Positions 4,846-5,214 of a stretch of 5,214 nucleotides of DNA are shown one piece after another. Numbering within the stretch: position 1 is the first letter of the stretch; each line of letters starts with the position of its first letter. The notes beneath the pieces were generated by a model that did no database searches, was not told where the DNA came from, and worked only from the letters and a program-made list of their open reading frames with translations. The stretch covers positions 1 to 5,214 of the forward strand of contig CALPPA020000156.1 of assembly GCA_943325355.2 (NCBI GenBank). The letters are read 5' to 3'. Made by a program: the position numbers and the translations under genes. The DNA is from Klebsiella pneumoniae. GTDB lineage: Bacteria > Bacteroidota > Bacteroidia > Flavobacteriales > Flavobacteriaceae.

Positions 4846-5214
4846 ATGAAGAAATTAGTCTTTGGTTCCATTTCTATATTAATGTCACTCCTTGCGAGTG
4901 GTCAAGCCATTCAGGATAATTTTGAAGGAACTGGGAATATTACGACTTGGTTTGGTGATGACTGTGACTTAGAACAGCCTTTTGCAAATCCTTTTCAAAC
5001 AGGGATTAACCAGACTAGTAAAGTTTTAAAATACAATGACATCGGAGGCCAATATGCAAATGTTCGGTTTGATGCGACTTCAAATTTTAATTTATCGGCA
5101 AATTATACCTTTACATTAAAAATATATGTTCCTGCAAGTGGACTAACTGGAAGCCAACCGCTTCAAATTTCTTTAAAATTACAAAATGGCAATTTAGGAG
5201 CTCCTTGGTCTACA
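4846..5214 (+). CDS. Secreted beta-sandwich protein, N-terminal part (carbohydrate-binding-like), partial
   Basis: The frame is open from the ATG at 4846 to the right edge, giving 123 residues with no stop. Residues 1-19 (MKKLVFGSISILMSLLASG) form a signal peptide with likely cleavage before Q20. The mature protein begins QAIQDNFEGTGNITTWFGDDCD and continues with alternating polar/hydrophobic strands (YANVRFDATSNFNLSANYTF, TLKIYVPASG, LQISLKLQNG), a pattern seen in jelly-roll modules at the start of flavobacterial secreted polysaccharide-degrading enzymes and adhesins, often with a C-terminal type IX secretion signal. The visible part does not show a catalytic domain, so the enzyme class cannot be given. 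The gene is separated by 109 nt from the upstream operon and probably has its own promoter. A membrane-anchored or structural role is possible too. Confidence 0.85.
   Translation, partial: MKKLVFGSISILMSLLASGQAIQDNFEGTGNITTWFGDDCDLEQPFANPFQTGINQTSKVLKYNDIGGQYANVRFDATSNFNLSANYTFTLKIYVPASGLTGSQPLQISLKLQNGNLGAPWST

Noticed and set aside
1..5214. CRISPR arrays, tRNA/rRNA genes, insertion sequences, phage or defence genes
   Set aside because: No regularly spaced repeats, transposase or integrase frames, terminal inverted repeats or conserved RNA gene sequences were seen in either strand.

Overview
The window looks like a chromosomal piece of a low-GC Bacteroidota, most likely Flavobacterium or a close relative. 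The evidence is AT-rich DNA, the absence of Shine-Dalgarno sequences before start codons, promoter elements of the Bacteroidota type (TTTG, about 19 nt, TAnnTTTG), and protein sequences typical of flavobacteria. No mobile element, RNA gene or CRISPR array was seen.

Left part (1-2435, all on the minus strand): a YceI-family protein gene, then a TetR-family regulator gene, then a TolC-family outer-membrane efflux gene that runs off the left edge. The tetR stop and tolC start overlap by one base (TAATG), so these two form one transcription unit. It probably continues outside the window into the periplasmic adaptor and RND pump genes that usually accompany them. The main discovery is regulatory. 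The promoters of tetR and of the yceI-like gene each contain the same gapped palindrome, GGAAACT-N14-AGTTTCC, placed exactly 4 nt upstream of a TAnnTTTG -7 element. The simplest reading is that the TetR protein represses both its own efflux operon and the YceI-like gene through these two operators.

Middle part (2622-4736, plus strand): a likely three-gene operon of a short-chain trans-polyprenyl diphosphate synthase (GGPP/FPP synthase type), a multi-pass membrane protein of unknown function with an apparent internal two-fold repeat, and a 116-residue protein of unknown function. It is transcribed divergently from the YceI-like gene across a 186-nt intergenic region holding one of the two operators.

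Right part (4846-5214, plus strand): the beginning of a secreted protein with a signal peptide and a beta-sandwich, carbohydrate-binding-like N-terminal region, cut by the window edge. An 8-bp direct repeat with an 11-bp period lies upstream of it.

Taken together: an inducible envelope/efflux response (TetR, TolC, YceI) sits back to back with an isoprenoid synthesis gene. YceI-family proteins bind isoprenoid-type lipids, so a lipid or isoprenoid theme is possible but unproven.
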